Shown here piece after piece: positions 17,375 through 26,675 of a stretch of 64,000 bases of DNA (within the stretch, counting starts at the first letter, position 1; every line of letters starts with the position of its first letter). Origin of the DNA: Berkiella sp964594635 (GTDB lineage Bacteria > Pseudomonadota > Gammaproteobacteria > Berkiellales > Berkiellaceae); assembly GCA_964594635.1 (NCBI GenBank), contig CAZQMV010000007.1, forward strand, positions 62,001 through 126,000, read 5' to 3'. The notes beneath the pieces are model-generated. The model saw only the letters and a list, made by a program, of their open reading frames with translations. It had not been told where the DNA came from and did not search any database. Position numbers and translations under genes: made by a program.

Positions 17375-18256
17375 ATGCATGACAACGTGACGCTCTATGT
17401 GCCAGAGATCTTTCAGGATGTTGATTTATCCAACAATATCTTAGTTTGGTGCTTATCAAGAGCAAAAGCACAGCTAAGTCGCCCCTTGTTTAGTCAAGCA
17501 GCAGATTTACCAGTGGGGGCCTTTTTAGCTACCCTTAAGGGTTATCCCAAGGGCTCTTCTTATTGCTTGGCATCACCTATTGAATGTTATGCTGACCAAA
17601 AAACCGTTTATATCGTCAATAAAGCCTCTTTATCCGCAGATGACCAAAACAAAATAGTCGCGACGTTGAATCACTTTTTGCAACAAGATGGCATCAAGCT
17701 TGAAATCATTGCCGAAGGCTTGTGGCTATTTGAAATGAAGCATCATACCGATGTGATGATGCGCTCTCTTGATGAGGTATTAGGCAAGAGTATGGATGCG
17801 CAATTACCAACAGGTATTGATGAAATTTATTGGCGGCGTTTATTAACGGAATGCCAAATGTTACTCTCACAAACGATCAGTGTCTGGTTTTGGGGCAATG
17901 GCGTTGATAACATTCAACTTAAAACCCATTTTGATGGCATTTATACAGATGATCTCATTTTGAAAGCCAAGGCGCATAATGCAGGTGTTAAGACGAATAA
18001 TTTACCGACAGCTTGGACAACATCCATGCTTGGCGATCATCATTTGTTAATTACACCTACCGATGTTGTGGGGTTCGAAGAAAAATGGCTATCGCCCTTA
18101 TTAAGAGCGTTAAAATCGGGTGTTATACAAACCTTGACACTCAAAATAGATGAGCAAACAGAATATGTTTTAGCGCGCAGACATTGTTATTACTTCTGGA
18201 AAAAAGTAAAACCGATAACGGCATTTATATCTGATGGAAATAGACCCATTCAATGA
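17375..18256 (+). CDS. RpfE-like protein (phosphoglycerate mutase-related, recJ neighbour)
   Basis: A 293-residue soluble protein that I match to the RpfE/COG4255-like proteins found directly upstream of recJ in xanthomonads and Legionella relatives. These are often labelled as cofactor-independent phosphoglycerate mutase-like, but no catalytic role is proven. Landmarks are the N-terminal VTLYVPEIF, the mid-protein SVWFWGNGVDN (the WFWG.G signature) and a Trp/Phe-rich end. The ATG at 17375 follows GAGG by about 14 bases, a weak site. The stop overlaps the recJ ATG (ATGA), showing translational coupling. Family placement rests on pattern and gene order, so moderate confidence. Confidence 0.7.
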   Translation: MHDNVTLYVPEIFQDVDLSNNILVWCLSRAKAQLSRPLFSQAADLPVGAFLATLKGYPKGSSYCLASPIECYADQKTVYIVNKASLSADDQNKIVATLNHFLQQDGIKLEIIAEGLWLFEMKHHTDVMMRSLDEVLGKSMDAQLPTGIDEIYWRRLLTECQMLLSQTISVWFWGNGVDNIQLKTHFDGIYTDDLILKAKAHNAGVKTNNLPTAWTTSMLGDHHLLITPTDVVGFEEKWLSPLLRALKSGVIQTLTLKIDEQTEYVLARRHCYYFWKKVKPITAFISDGNRPIQ

Positions 18257-20028
18257 GTATTAAAGACTTACCTCTAGCAAAAATTAAACGACGTAACATC
18301 AACCAAGTGCGCGAATTAGCAGCCAAAGCAGAAGGGCTAGATCCCTTATTAGCAAGGATTTTGGCGGCAAGACCCACTCTCATGGAAGAGTCGGTGCGCG
18401 ATATGCTTACCCCGAAATTAAAAGCATTAGATTCTCCCCATACCTTGCCCGATATTGAAAAGTCGGTACAACGGATTGCCCACGCTTTTGAAGCGGGTGA
18501 AGTCATTGGCATTGAAACGGATCATGATTGTGATGGTCAAACCAGTCACGCCGTATTACATAGTGCTTTAGTTCATATCTTTGGTCATCCACAAGATAAG
18601 GTTCGCTCGTATATTGGGCATCGCTTAAAAGAAGGCTATGGCTTATCACATGCTTTAGCCTTGCGTATTTTAGCCGATGAGCCCAGGCCTTCACTGGTGA
18701 TTACTGCGGATAATGGTTCATCCGATGAATCACAAATTGCGTTATTAAAAGCTGCTGGCATCGATGTGATTGTGACTGATCACCATGAAATCCCCGTTGA
18801 AGGGATCCCCTTGAGTGCTTATGCAGTGATTAGCCCAACGCGTAATGACAGTGAATACCCTGATCGATTTATTGCTGGTTGCATGGTGGCGTGGTTATTA
18901 ATGGCGGCGTTAAGATCGCACCTTGTTAAAACAACGTCACGAGAATTTGCGAGCCTTGCAGAATGCTTAGATTTTGTTGCCGTCGGAACAATTGCTGATT
19001 GCGTCAGTGTTGCCCGCAGCAAAAATAACCGCGCGATTGTGGCTTATGGAATGAAATTGATCCAGCAAGGATTACGTCCTTGTTGGCGAGCCTTGATGCC
19101 GACGTTGTCATCACCGTTAGCTTCAGAAGATCTGGGTTTCAAAATTGGTCCACTGCTCAATAGCGATGGTCGATTAGCCTGTGCTTTAGGATCGGTGAGC
19201 TTTTTATTAGCAAAGACTGATTCAGAAGCCAAAGAGTGGGTTTCGCATTTGCGTGAGCAAAATGCTGAGCGTAAAAGTATTCAAGACAATATTACCAATC
19301 AGGCACTAGAGCAGGCGCTTAAACAATTCGCCCAGCAAAAGAGCAGTTTGTGTATTTTCCTGGAAGACGGTCATGCGGGCGTGCATGGGATCAGCGCGAG
19401 CCGCGTAAAAGATTGGTTTGGGCGACCCGCGATTATTCTTTGTCCGAAGCAAGATGATCATGCGGTATTAACGGGCTCAGCGCGTTCGGTTGATGGGGTG
19501 CACTTGCGGGAAACCTTGCAAACCATCCATGATAGATATCCCGATATTCTTATCAAATTTGGTGGCCATCAAGCAGCTGCGGGACTAACCATCCATCGTG
19601 CAAAATTTGAGGAATTTGCACAGCATTTTGAAACGGTCATCCAGGAGCAAGTGGATAGCAGCCGACTAGGGCCTGTTGTATGGTCAGATGGTGAACTTCC
19701 TATTGAGGCCGTGACTGTGCCTTACATTAAGCAGATAACCGATCTACTAGAGCCTTTTGGGCGCGAATTTGAGCCTCCTTCATTTGAGTTGCAGGGGCAG
19801 GTGGTTAACGCGACGGTGATGGGGCAAACTAAAACCCATTTGCGTTTAGGACTGTCGGTTGATGAGGTTTGGTTTGAGGCAGTCTGGTTTAATTGCTGTG
19901 AGCCCAATGAACCTCTGCCGGTTACGGCAGGGGATACGGTTAATGTGGTTTATGTGCCTAAAGTACAGACCTTTAGGGGGCAAATGAAACTGAGTTGCCA
20001 GATTGTGCATTTAGAAATTGTCATTTAG
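18253..20028 (+). CDS. recJ: Single-stranded-DNA-specific exonuclease RecJ
   Basis: A 5'-3' single-strand DNA exonuclease of recombination and mismatch repair. The 591 residues hold the DHH phosphoesterase domain: motif I as D90-H-D92-C-D94-G, motif III DHH at 176-178 (VTDHHE), and DHHA1 with the conserved GGHQAAAGLT near 437. An OB-fold domain follows. The motif I wording DHDCDGQTSH differs from the common DFDADGATS, but the three metal-binding Asp are kept. The gene sits in the conserved order recJ-prfB-lysS and is coupled to the upstream RpfE-like gene by a four-base overlap. Confidence 0.95.
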   Translation: MSIKDLPLAKIKRRNINQVRELAAKAEGLDPLLARILAARPTLMEESVRDMLTPKLKALDSPHTLPDIEKSVQRIAHAFEAGEVIGIETDHDCDGQTSHAVLHSALVHIFGHPQDKVRSYIGHRLKEGYGLSHALALRILADEPRPSLVITADNGSSDESQIALLKAAGIDVIVTDHHEIPVEGIPLSAYAVISPTRNDSEYPDRFIAGCMVAWLLMAALRSHLVKTTSREFASLAECLDFVAVGTIADCVSVARSKNNRAIVAYGMKLIQQGLRPCWRALMPTLSSPLASEDLGFKIGPLLNSDGRLACALGSVSFLLAKTDSEAKEWVSHLREQNAERKSIQDNITNQALEQALKQFAQQKSSLCIFLEDGHAGVHGISASRVKDWFGRPAIILCPKQDDHAVLTGSARSVDGVHLRETLQTIHDRYPDILIKFGGHQAAAGLTIHRAKFEEFAQHFETVIQEQVDSSRLGPVVWSDGELPIEAVTVPYIKQITDLLEPFGREFEPPSFELQGQVVNATVMGQTKTHLRLGLSVDEVWFEAVWFNCCEPNEPLPVTAGDTVNVVYVPKVQTFRGQMKLSCQIVHLEIVI

Positions 20029-20105
20029 TTAGGTAGTTGTAGGTTAAAATTTCAAGTAAATTCTTGTATAATCGACCTATTTTTTGAAGTAAATAAGACC
20101 AAAAC

Positions 20106-21204
20106 GTGGAAATTGCACCGTTACAATTACAATTAAAAGACTTATCCAAGCGCCTCGAAGAGCTTCGGAGGTACCTTTGACTTTGACGAAAAGCGTGAGC
20201 GCTTAGAAGAAGTCAAGGTCATGCAGGAAGATCCTGCCGTCTGGCAAGATCCAGAACAGGCTCAGGCACTGGGTAAAGAGCGTGTCCAATTAGAAAAATT
20301 GGTCAATATGCTCATCGAGGCGCAATCTGGCGTCGATGATGCACAAGAATATCTGCCGCTTGCTAAAGAAGAAGATGATATTGCGGCTTTCCAAGAATTA
20401 GTCAAAGAGGGTGAAAGACTCCAAGAAATCGTCGAGCAATTAGAGTTTCAGCGGATGTTTTCAGGCGAACTTGATTTCAACGATGCTTATGTCGATATTC
20501 AGTCAGGCTCGGGTGGTACAGAGGCACAAGATTGGGCTGAAATGCTGCTTAGAATGTTTTTACGTTTTGGTGAACGCAAAGGTTTCACATTGACGTTATT
20601 AGAAGCCTCAGCAGGGGAAGTGGCCGGGATCAAAAGTGCCACGATTAAAGTCGAAGGCGAATATGCTTATGGTTGGTTAAGAACAGAAACGGGCGTGCAC
20701 CGTTTAGTGCGAAAATCGCCCTTTGATTCGGGTAACCGTCGCCATACTTCTTTTGCGGCTATTTTCGTCTCCCCCGTGATTGACGACAAAATCAATATTG
20801 AAATTAATCCTGCTGATTTGCGCATTGATACTTATCGTGCCAGTGGAGCAGGCGGTCAGCACGTCAATAGAACGGATTCGGCAATTCGAATTACCCACAT
20901 TCCTAGTGGTATTGTGGTGCAGTGCCAAAGCGATCGTTCGCAGCATAAAAATAAAGCCCAAGCAATGAATCAATTGAAGGGTAAACTTTACGAACTTGAA
21001 ATGCGCAAACGTCAAGCAGAACAAACGGCGTTAGAAGAGACTAAAACGGATATCGGATGGGGCAATCAGATCCGATCGTATGTACTTGATGATTCACGCG
21101 TAAAAGATTTACGAACTGGGGTAGAAACCTCTAATACACAAGGTGTGTTAGATGGTAATTTACTAGAACAATTTATTACAGCTAGCTTAAAGAGTGGGTT
21201 ATAA
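20106..21204 (+). CDS. prfB: Peptide chain release factor 2 (programmed +1 frameshift)
   Basis: RF2 recognises UAA and UGA stop codons and releases the finished peptide. The gene is in two frames. A GTG at 20106 begins VEIAPLQLQLKDLSKRLEEL and reaches CTT-TGA at 20175-20180; the ribosome must slip +1 to read GAC at 20179 and continue to 21204. The product is then 365 residues, the same as E. coli RF2. The anticodon-like SPFD motif (RKSPFDSG) and the catalytic GGQ (GAGGQHVNR) are both present. The only upstream ribosome-site-like sequence is weak, so the GTG start is chosen by alignment with the E. coli N-terminus. Excess RF2 terminates at the TGA, which gives autoregulation. It lies between recJ and lysS. 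Confidence 0.95.
20167..20181 (+). promoter_or_regulatory. prfB +1 frameshift site
   Basis: The internal Shine-Dalgarno GGAGG (20167-20171) lies three bases before CTT-TGA-C (20175-20181). This is the canonical prfB arrangement: the SD pairs with 16S rRNA, the CTT tRNA slips onto TTT, and reading resumes at GAC. Confidence 0.93.
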
Positions 21205-21205
21205 A

Positions 21206-22705
21206 ATGTCAGATGAAGTGTTAAACGTAGAAGATCTCAACGAGCAACTCATTAATCGCCGCGAAAAACTTAAGCAATGGCGAGAAGGGGGTAAAGCATT
21301 TCCTAATGACTTTAAACGCACTCATTTAGCCAAGCCATTGCATGATGAATTCGATACGCTAGAGACGGCTGAATTAGAAGCCAAAGCGATGCCTGTTAAG
21401 CTTGCGGGTCGTATCATGACAAGACGCCATATGGGTAAAGCCAGTTTTTTAAATTTGCAAGATATGACAGGCAAAATGCAAGTCTACGCCAAACTGGAAG
21501 AATTACCTGCGGGCGTTTATGAAGATTTTAAACATTGGGATCTCGGTGATATTGTTGGGGTAGAAGGTTTATTATTTAAAACCAAAACGGGTGAATTATC
21601 CGTTAAAGCCAAAGGCATGTGTTTATTGACTAAGGCTTTGCGCCCATTACCTGAGAAATATCATGGGTTAACCGATCAAGAAACCCGTTATCGCCAACGC
21701 TATTTAGATTTATTGGCGAATGAGAGAACCCGTGATGTTTTTCGTGCACGTACCAAAATCATTCAAGTGATCCGTGAATATTTAAATGATAGACAGTTTT
21801 TAGAAGTGGAAACCCCGATGATGCAACCCATTCCAGGTGGCGCGGCAGCTCGTCCCTTCGTAACCCATCATAATGCCTTAGATATGCAGCTTTTCTTACG
21901 TATTGCGCCAGAGCTTTACTTAAAGCGCTTAGTGGTAGGTGGCTTTGAACGCGTGTATGAAATCAATCGTAATTTTAGAAATGAAGGTGTATCAACTCGC
22001 CATAATCCTGAATTTACCATGCTTGAATTTTACCAAGCCTATGCTGACTATCATGAATTGATGGATCTCACCGAAGATATGTTGCGAACGGTCGCACAAA
22101 AGGTTTTAGGAACCACCACAGTGGTCTATCAAGAAGATACTTACGATTTATCAAAACCATTTGCCCGCATGACAGTCAAAGAAGCGATTTTGCATTATAA
22201 CCCTAGTTTAAAAGCGGCAGATTTAGAAAATCGCGAAAAATGTGAAGCCTATGCCAAAAGTCTAGGCGTTGCTGTGAATAAAGACCATGGCATGGGTAAA
22301 ATCCATATTGGTATTTTTGAAGAAACCTGTGAAGCGCAATTAAAGCAACCCACTTTCATTACGGAATACCCAACCGAAGTGTCGCCGTTAGCACGCGCTA
22401 GCAACCATAACGTGGAAGTCACCGATCGCTTTGAGTTTTTTGTTGGCGGCCGTGAAATAGCGAACGGTTTCTCTGAGTTAAACGATGCCGAAGATCAAGC
22501 CGCACGCTTTAAAAAACAAGTTGCCAACTTTGAAGCGGGTGATGCTGAAGCCATGCATTACGACGATGACTTTATTACCGCGCTTGAGCATGGTTTACCA
22601 CCCACCGCAGGTGAGGGGATTGGTATCGATCGCTTAGTCATGCTATTCACTGATTCACCTTCAATCCGTGACGTTATTTTATTTCCTCATATGAGAAACA
22701 ATTAA
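21206..22705 (+). CDS. lysS: Lysine--tRNA ligase (class II)
   Basis: Charges tRNA-Lys. The 499 residues have an N-terminal OB-fold anticodon-binding domain (around VKLAGRIMTRRHMGKASFLN) and the class II catalytic core: motif 2 FRNEGVSTRHNPEFTMLEF near 262 and motif 3 GEGIGIDRLVMLF near 473. The ATG at 21206 follows a GTGGG ribosome site and the prfB stop by one base; an upstream ATG at 21194 inside prfB is not needed. A GC-rich hairpin follows the stop. Confidence 0.97.
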   Translation: MSDEVLNVEDLNEQLINRREKLKQWREGGKAFPNDFKRTHLAKPLHDEFDTLETAELEAKAMPVKLAGRIMTRRHMGKASFLNLQDMTGKMQVYAKLEELPAGVYEDFKHWDLGDIVGVEGLLFKTKTGELSVKAKGMCLLTKALRPLPEKYHGLTDQETRYRQRYLDLLANERTRDVFRARTKIIQVIREYLNDRQFLEVETPMMQPIPGGAAARPFVTHHNALDMQLFLRIAPELYLKRLVVGGFERVYEINRNFRNEGVSTRHNPEFTMLEFYQAYADYHELMDLTEDMLRTVAQKVLGTTTVVYQEDTYDLSKPFARMTVKEAILHYNPSLKAADLENREKCEAYAKSLGVAVNKDHGMGKIHIGIFEETCEAQLKQPTFITEYPTEVSPLARASNHNVEVTDRFEFFVGGREIANGFSELNDAEDQAARFKKQVANFEAGDAEAMHYDDDFITALEHGLPPTAGEGIGIDRLVMLFTDSPSIRDVILFPHMRNN

Positions 22706-22710
22706 TCATA

Positions 22711-22749
22711 TTGTAGGGGCCGGCACGGCCTCGATGCCGTCCCCTGCAA
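22711..22749. repeat. GC-rich palindrome behind lysS
   Basis: TTGTAGGGGCCGGCA pairs imperfectly with TGCCGTCCCCTGCAA around a short GC-rich centre. A related half-site (TGTAGGGGACGGCTACA) is at about 63394. It may end the lysS transcript, but no T-run is present. Confidence 0.6.
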
Positions 22750-22861
22750 GTAAACTGTTGTTTTAGTCAGGAGAGTTTAGACCTATAACCATCTATAATC
22801 AAAATCAAGAAGCATTTCTAATTTGTTAGTTGAACATCCCGTTAAGGATAAGGCGGCTGCA

Positions 22862-23839
22862 ATGGCTCTTGATGGACCGATTGATACTAAAATAAAAACC
22901 TGTTTACAAAATGCATTAAAAGAAAATCTTGATGATCTACTCAGTCGATTTATGAATGCGTATGTTCTTCAGCAACGCATTGTGCTTGTAACGAAGCAAT
23001 TCGAATATAATCCAAATTTAACACTTGAGACTAAAACCCTGTTGCAGGATCTCGACACGGCTGCGCAAGCGTATTTGGATAATTTTGATAAGCAATTATT
23101 GCTAGCGGCCATTGAAAATGCATTAATGGGTCTTCGCTCGGGACAAGGAATGATTATTAACTTAACTCAAAGCGCAAAAGCATGCAGTGAAATTGCTCAA
23201 CTATTAAGGCCAATAAAAGAAGATCTGATCCATCGTGTTACCATTGATTCTTTATTGGATTCATTTGTTTTGATGGAAATGCCTGTCTTAACAACAGCAG
23301 CCCCACTACCACCACCGCCTCCTCCTTTATCATCATTGGCGCAACCAAAGCTAGCGGCAGCACCCTTAAAACCCGTTGCCAAAGTGTCACCGACTAAAGC
23401 GGCACTCGAAAGGGAATTCAATCGAGAATTATTGCTTAAGAAATTAACTGTCATTGAAAAGGAATTATCTCAAACCGAACCTGTTAAAGCAGAAGCGGCA
23501 GAGAATATTCCTAAATTAAGATTGAACATCAAACGTGAACTCGCTACGGTTGCATTAGAAGCAGAAAGACGTCGCGAATTAAAGAGGTTAGCAGCCGTGA
23601 GATCAGATCCTAGTTCTGTCGTACAGGCTCCTAACCTTGTCGCAGAGGCTCCTACTTCGAGAGGGATACTCTTTTTATCGATGCTGCAAAGTGAGCTTGG
23701 AGTTCGTAATCAAAGGGGTTTAAAAGCAAAAGCCCAAAGACAACAGGCGGCTGCAATTCCTTCAGCAAACAATGATCAGTTGCCTATCGAAGAAGAACTC
23801 GAAAAATTACAAATCAGCAATAACAAACTCTGCAATTAG
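22862..23839 (+). CDS. Proline-rich helical hypothetical protein
   Basis: Unrecognised, 325 residues. The N-terminal half is helical (for example TLETKTLLQDLDTAAQAYLD). A poly-proline run PLPPPPPPL at about 148-156 is followed by an Ala/Pro/Lys linker, then charged helices (ELATVALEAERRRELKRL), and late on RGILFLSMLQSEL with the basic GLKAKAQRQQ. Poly-Pro followed by helices recalls actin-nucleation or SH3/profilin-binding proteins of intracellular bacteria, but I see no clear WH2 motif. The ATG at 22862 has AAGG eight bases upstream; a TTG at 22823 would add 13 residues. Likely accessory, possibly an effector. Confidence 0.7.
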   Translation: MALDGPIDTKIKTCLQNALKENLDDLLSRFMNAYVLQQRIVLVTKQFEYNPNLTLETKTLLQDLDTAAQAYLDNFDKQLLLAAIENALMGLRSGQGMIINLTQSAKACSEIAQLLRPIKEDLIHRVTIDSLLDSFVLMEMPVLTTAAPLPPPPPPLSSLAQPKLAAAPLKPVAKVSPTKAALEREFNRELLLKKLTVIEKELSQTEPVKAEAAENIPKLRLNIKRELATVALEAERRRELKRLAAVRSDPSSVVQAPNLVAEAPTSRGILFLSMLQSELGVRNQRGLKAKAQRQQAAAIPSANNDQLPIEEELEKLQISNNKLCN

Positions 23840-23844
23840 AAGCC

Positions 23845-24696
23845 TTATGTTGTTTTGAACAAGGCCTCTGCGGCTTGTAGGGGCTCTTGTAATACGGGTT
23901 TTAAGAGTAGATCTTCTTCTGGATCAAGTCCGAGGCGAACAAAGGCGGGGATCTCTTTCCTATCAATCAAAGCTAAGGGATGAGTCGTTCCAGCGAGTAC
24001 CAAAATTTTGGCCACTAAGACCACATCTGCTAAATCAGGCGTACTGATTTTACGATAATATTGAGTCATGTTTTGTGGCACACTCGCAATGGCAGGTGGA
24101 AACTGCCACGAATTTAAAATGCCTTCACCCAATTTTGCGTAATGATTTTCGATCAATTCTTCTAACACGCTTAGATTTTTGAGTAATTCTGGTTGTGTTT
24201 CAGCATACGTCAGAATAGGTAACATGCCTATTTCATGTAAAAGACCTGCTAACATCGCTTCATCAGGTGGCAATTTTTTGGTGTGATTAGCAATCACATA
24301 AGATGTTGCAGCGATTTGTCCGCTACGTCGCCATGCTTCGTTAAGCTTTTCTTCAATAATTTTGTTTTTCGCTAAAAATAATTGTTCCATAGCGATACCA
24401 ATCGTCATATTGGATACAAAGCGCACACCTAAGCGACTGATCGCATTTTCCAAGCTATTAATACTGACACGTCCTCGTACTAATGGACTATTTGCCATTC
24501 TGATAATGCGGGCTGCTAAAGCCGGATCTTTACCAATAATGCTTTCTAGCTCTTCGATAGTGACATAAGGATTTTGGTTAATTTCTTGAATGGCCATCGC
24601 AATATGCGGTTGTGTAGGCAGTGGCAGTCGGTTACGCTCGATCGCCTCAAGGAGATCCATAAAAAACGTCGCGGATGCGTTGAGTGATAGATCCAT
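23845..24696 (-). CDS. HDOD domain protein
   Basis: A single HDOD domain of about 200 residues fills most of this 283-residue protein; such domains occur in bacterial signalling proteins with no proven enzymatic activity. Family signs are LPLPTQPHIAMAIQEI, EELESIIGKDPALAARIIRM, NSLENAISRLGVRFV and AMLAGLLHEIGMLPI. The HD pair reads HE, as in many non-catalytic members. There is no receiver, EAL or GGDEF partner in the same chain. GGGAG precedes the ATG. It converges on the proline-rich gene with five bases between the two stops. Probable regulator with unknown input. Confidence 0.9.
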   Translation of the reverse strand: MDLSLNASATFFMDLLEAIERNRLPLPTQPHIAMAIQEINQNPYVTIEELESIIGKDPALAARIIRMANSPLVRGRVSINSLENAISRLGVRFVSNMTIGIAMEQLFLAKNKIIEEKLNEAWRRSGQIAATSYVIANHTKKLPPDEAMLAGLLHEIGMLPILTYAETQPELLKNLSVLEELIENHYAKLGEGILNSWQFPPAIASVPQNMTQYYRKISTPDLADVVLVAKILVLAGTTHPLALIDRKEIPAFVRLGLDPEEDLLLKPVLQEPLQAAEALFKTT

Positions 24697-24752
24697 TATT
24701 AACTCCCTACTGCGAGGATAAGCAGTGACAACTCAGCTGCTTCGACTAATAT

Positions 24753-25703
24753 CTAATAGGATAAGTCTAGACGATGAAGTTTTGGTCCATCAGCTTTCTT
24801 AAAGCGAATATTTTCAAAATCCGCATACTGTTCATCCAGAACGACTAATAGCACAAAGCCCTTGTCATTCTTCGCGGCTCGCACCACTATCCCTGGTGCT
24901 TCATTAGGCGCATCTACAATCACAATGTGATCACCTGGGCTGGGTGCTTCAACAGTTTCAGCAAGTTGGGCCAGGTACATATGGCGCTTGATTTTGCCCT
25001 TGTAGTGCATGCGAGCGATGATTTCTTGTCCAAGGTAGCAACCTTTGTCGAAACTGATCCCCGCTAGCTCAGTTAAGTTCACATGGTGGGGGAGTAAAGC
25101 ATCGATGGTTGCAGGGTAGACGGCAGGGATACCGGCTTCGATCTCTAAAAGCTCCCAGACTTCTTCGGTTAATAGCTTTAATGTCTTTTGCATGCTTTGT
25201 TGAAAGTCGGCAACCTTTGCTGTGGGGACAATCGCAATATAACGCAGCACATTGCCTGGGGAGCGGTATAAGATCCAATCTGTTTTTGATATTAAAGAAC
25301 CCCCAGTCGGTAGAGGATCGATTCCTAAAAACGCTGCCGCTTGTTCGTCAATGATGCCAAAAACGCTAAAATCCTGCACTTCTGTTAAAGTGACTTTAGA
25401 AAAAATCGCATATTTTTTGAGGTTTTTGAGCGCATCTGCTAGTAACGCTTTTGGTAACAATAAAAGATAAGCAGGCTCTTGTTCGTTTTTTTGAACGTTA
25501 ATGATTCGAAATAGGGCTTGCATGCGGCCTTTAAGATTACAGTGTGCACCCAGCTGACTTTGATTTAACGTCACCTTGTCGAGGTTAACCGTTAATTGAC
25601 CCTGCAAAAACGTTTTGGCATCAACACCTTTTACCGCAATGATACCTGTTGATGACAGGGGGGCGAAGCCCATTAATACTTGCCATTTAGAGTGCATAGG
25701 CAT
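24753..25703 (-). CDS. ygfZ: tRNA-modifying protein YgfZ (folate-binding)
   Basis: A folate-dependent protein of the GcvT fold that supports iron-sulfur enzymes such as MiaB. The diagnostic motif KGCYLGQE is present in SFDKGCYLGQEIIARMHY near residue 225, with its key Cys. The N-terminal region FAPLSSTGIIAVKGVDAKTF is the usual start of the domain. At 316 residues it is close to E. coli YgfZ (326). The start at 25703 follows GAGAAG; an ATG six bases inside is equally possible. It is divergent from the DUF924-sdhE-ygfX group; ygfZ also sits beside sdhE-ygfX in E. coli. Confidence 0.92.
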   Translation of the reverse strand: MPMHSKWQVLMGFAPLSSTGIIAVKGVDAKTFLQGQLTVNLDKVTLNQSQLGAHCNLKGRMQALFRIINVQKNEQEPAYLLLLPKALLADALKNLKKYAIFSKVTLTEVQDFSVFGIIDEQAAAFLGIDPLPTGGSLISKTDWILYRSPGNVLRYIAIVPTAKVADFQQSMQKTLKLLTEEVWELLEIEAGIPAVYPATIDALLPHHVNLTELAGISFDKGCYLGQEIIARMHYKGKIKRHMYLAQLAETVEAPSPGDHIVIVDAPNEAPGIVVRAAKNDKGFVLLVVLDEQYADFENIRFKKADGPKLHRLDLSY

Positions 25704-25779
25704 ATCTTCTCGTTTGGATACTGTGGTTCAAAAGTATATACGAATCGTATTAATAATAAAGTTGTTATTTGGCTGACAA

Positions 25780-26385
25780 ATGATGCTCGAAAAAGTCAAC
25801 GAAATTCTTCATTTTTGGTTTGGCACGGATAAACAAAATTATCTTGCCAATGCAGCTATCTGGTGGAAAGGCACGCCAGAACTCGATATAGAAATTAGCG
25901 AGCGCTTTGCCAAAGTGCATCATCTCGCCGCCACAGGTCAATTACAAGCCTGGTTGCATCAACCCCAATCTTGTTTGGCTTTTATCATATTACTTGATCA
26001 ATTTTCACGCCATATTTATCGCAATACTCCTTTAGCGTTTGCACAAGACAAACTCGCACGAGCTGCTTTTTTACGTGGGAAAGAACATAAACTCGATAAA
26101 GATTTACATATTGTGCAACGACAATTTTTTTACATGCCTCTGGAACATTCTGAAGACTTGGACGATCAAAAGCTATGTTTGGCACTCATGAAACAATTAA
26201 CCCATGAGGCAAGAGAAACGGAACCACAATATCTAGAAGCGATGGAACAGGCTTATCATTACGCTGAACGTCATTATGATATTATTCAACTATTTGGCAG
26301 ATTTCCGCACCGAAATGAGGTTCTTGAGAGAGAATCAACCCAAGAAGAACTCGTTTTTCTAAATTTACCCAATAGTTCATTTTAA
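25780..26385 (+). CDS. DUF924 family protein
   Basis: A 201-residue helical protein of the DUF924 family (all-alpha, TPR-like fold), function unknown. Family signature stretches are ILHFWFG at the start, WWKGTPELD, FIILLDQFSRHIYRNTPLAF in the middle and LFGRFPHRNEVLERES near the end. There are two adjacent ATG codons and no clear ribosome site. It lies 14 bases ahead of sdhE on the same strand, so the three genes here probably form an operon. Confidence 0.92.
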   Translation: MMLEKVNEILHFWFGTDKQNYLANAAIWWKGTPELDIEISERFAKVHHLAATGQLQAWLHQPQSCLAFIILLDQFSRHIYRNTPLAFAQDKLARAAFLRGKEHKLDKDLHIVQRQFFYMPLEHSEDLDDQKLCLALMKQLTHEARETEPQYLEAMEQAYHYAERHYDIIQLFGRFPHRNEVLERESTQEELVFLNLPNSSF

Positions 26386-26399
26386 AAAAGAGAAAAATA

Positions 26400-26675
26400 G
26401 TGCAGGAATTTAATAGAATCAAGCGAGAAAAATTACGCTGGGCTTGTAGAAGAGGCATGTTAGAGCTCGATTTATTTTTAGTACCATTTTTTGAAAATGC
26501 TTATGAAACATTATCTGCAGAAGAACAACAGCATTTTTCTGAAATGTTATGTCATACCGATCCTGAACTCCTCAGCTGGTTAATGGGCCATGAAGCGCCT
26601 GTTACTCCCGAGTTACAAGCAATAACGGCAAAAATTCGTGTCTTTCGACGCCAACATAACGCTACAGACCTCTAA
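26400..26675 (+). CDS. sdhE: FAD assembly factor SdhE
   Basis: Helps attach FAD covalently to the flavoprotein subunit of succinate dehydrogenase. The 91 residues carry the hallmark RGMLELD near residues 19-25, where the Arg-Gly pair is required for flavinylation. It starts with GTG at 26400 behind an A/G-rich ribosome site. Its 3' end overlaps the start of the ygfX-like gene by 38 bases. The sdhE-ygfX pairing and the nearby divergent ygfZ are conserved in enterobacteria. Confidence 0.95.
   Translation: MQEFNRIKREKLRWACRRGMLELDLFLVPFFENAYETLSAEEQQHFSEMLCHTDPELLSWLMGHEAPVTPELQAITAKIRVFRRQHNATDL

Noticed and set aside
22862..23839. RickA/formin homologue
   Set aside because: Only a poly-proline run supports it; no WH2, acidic or FH2 domain could be seen.
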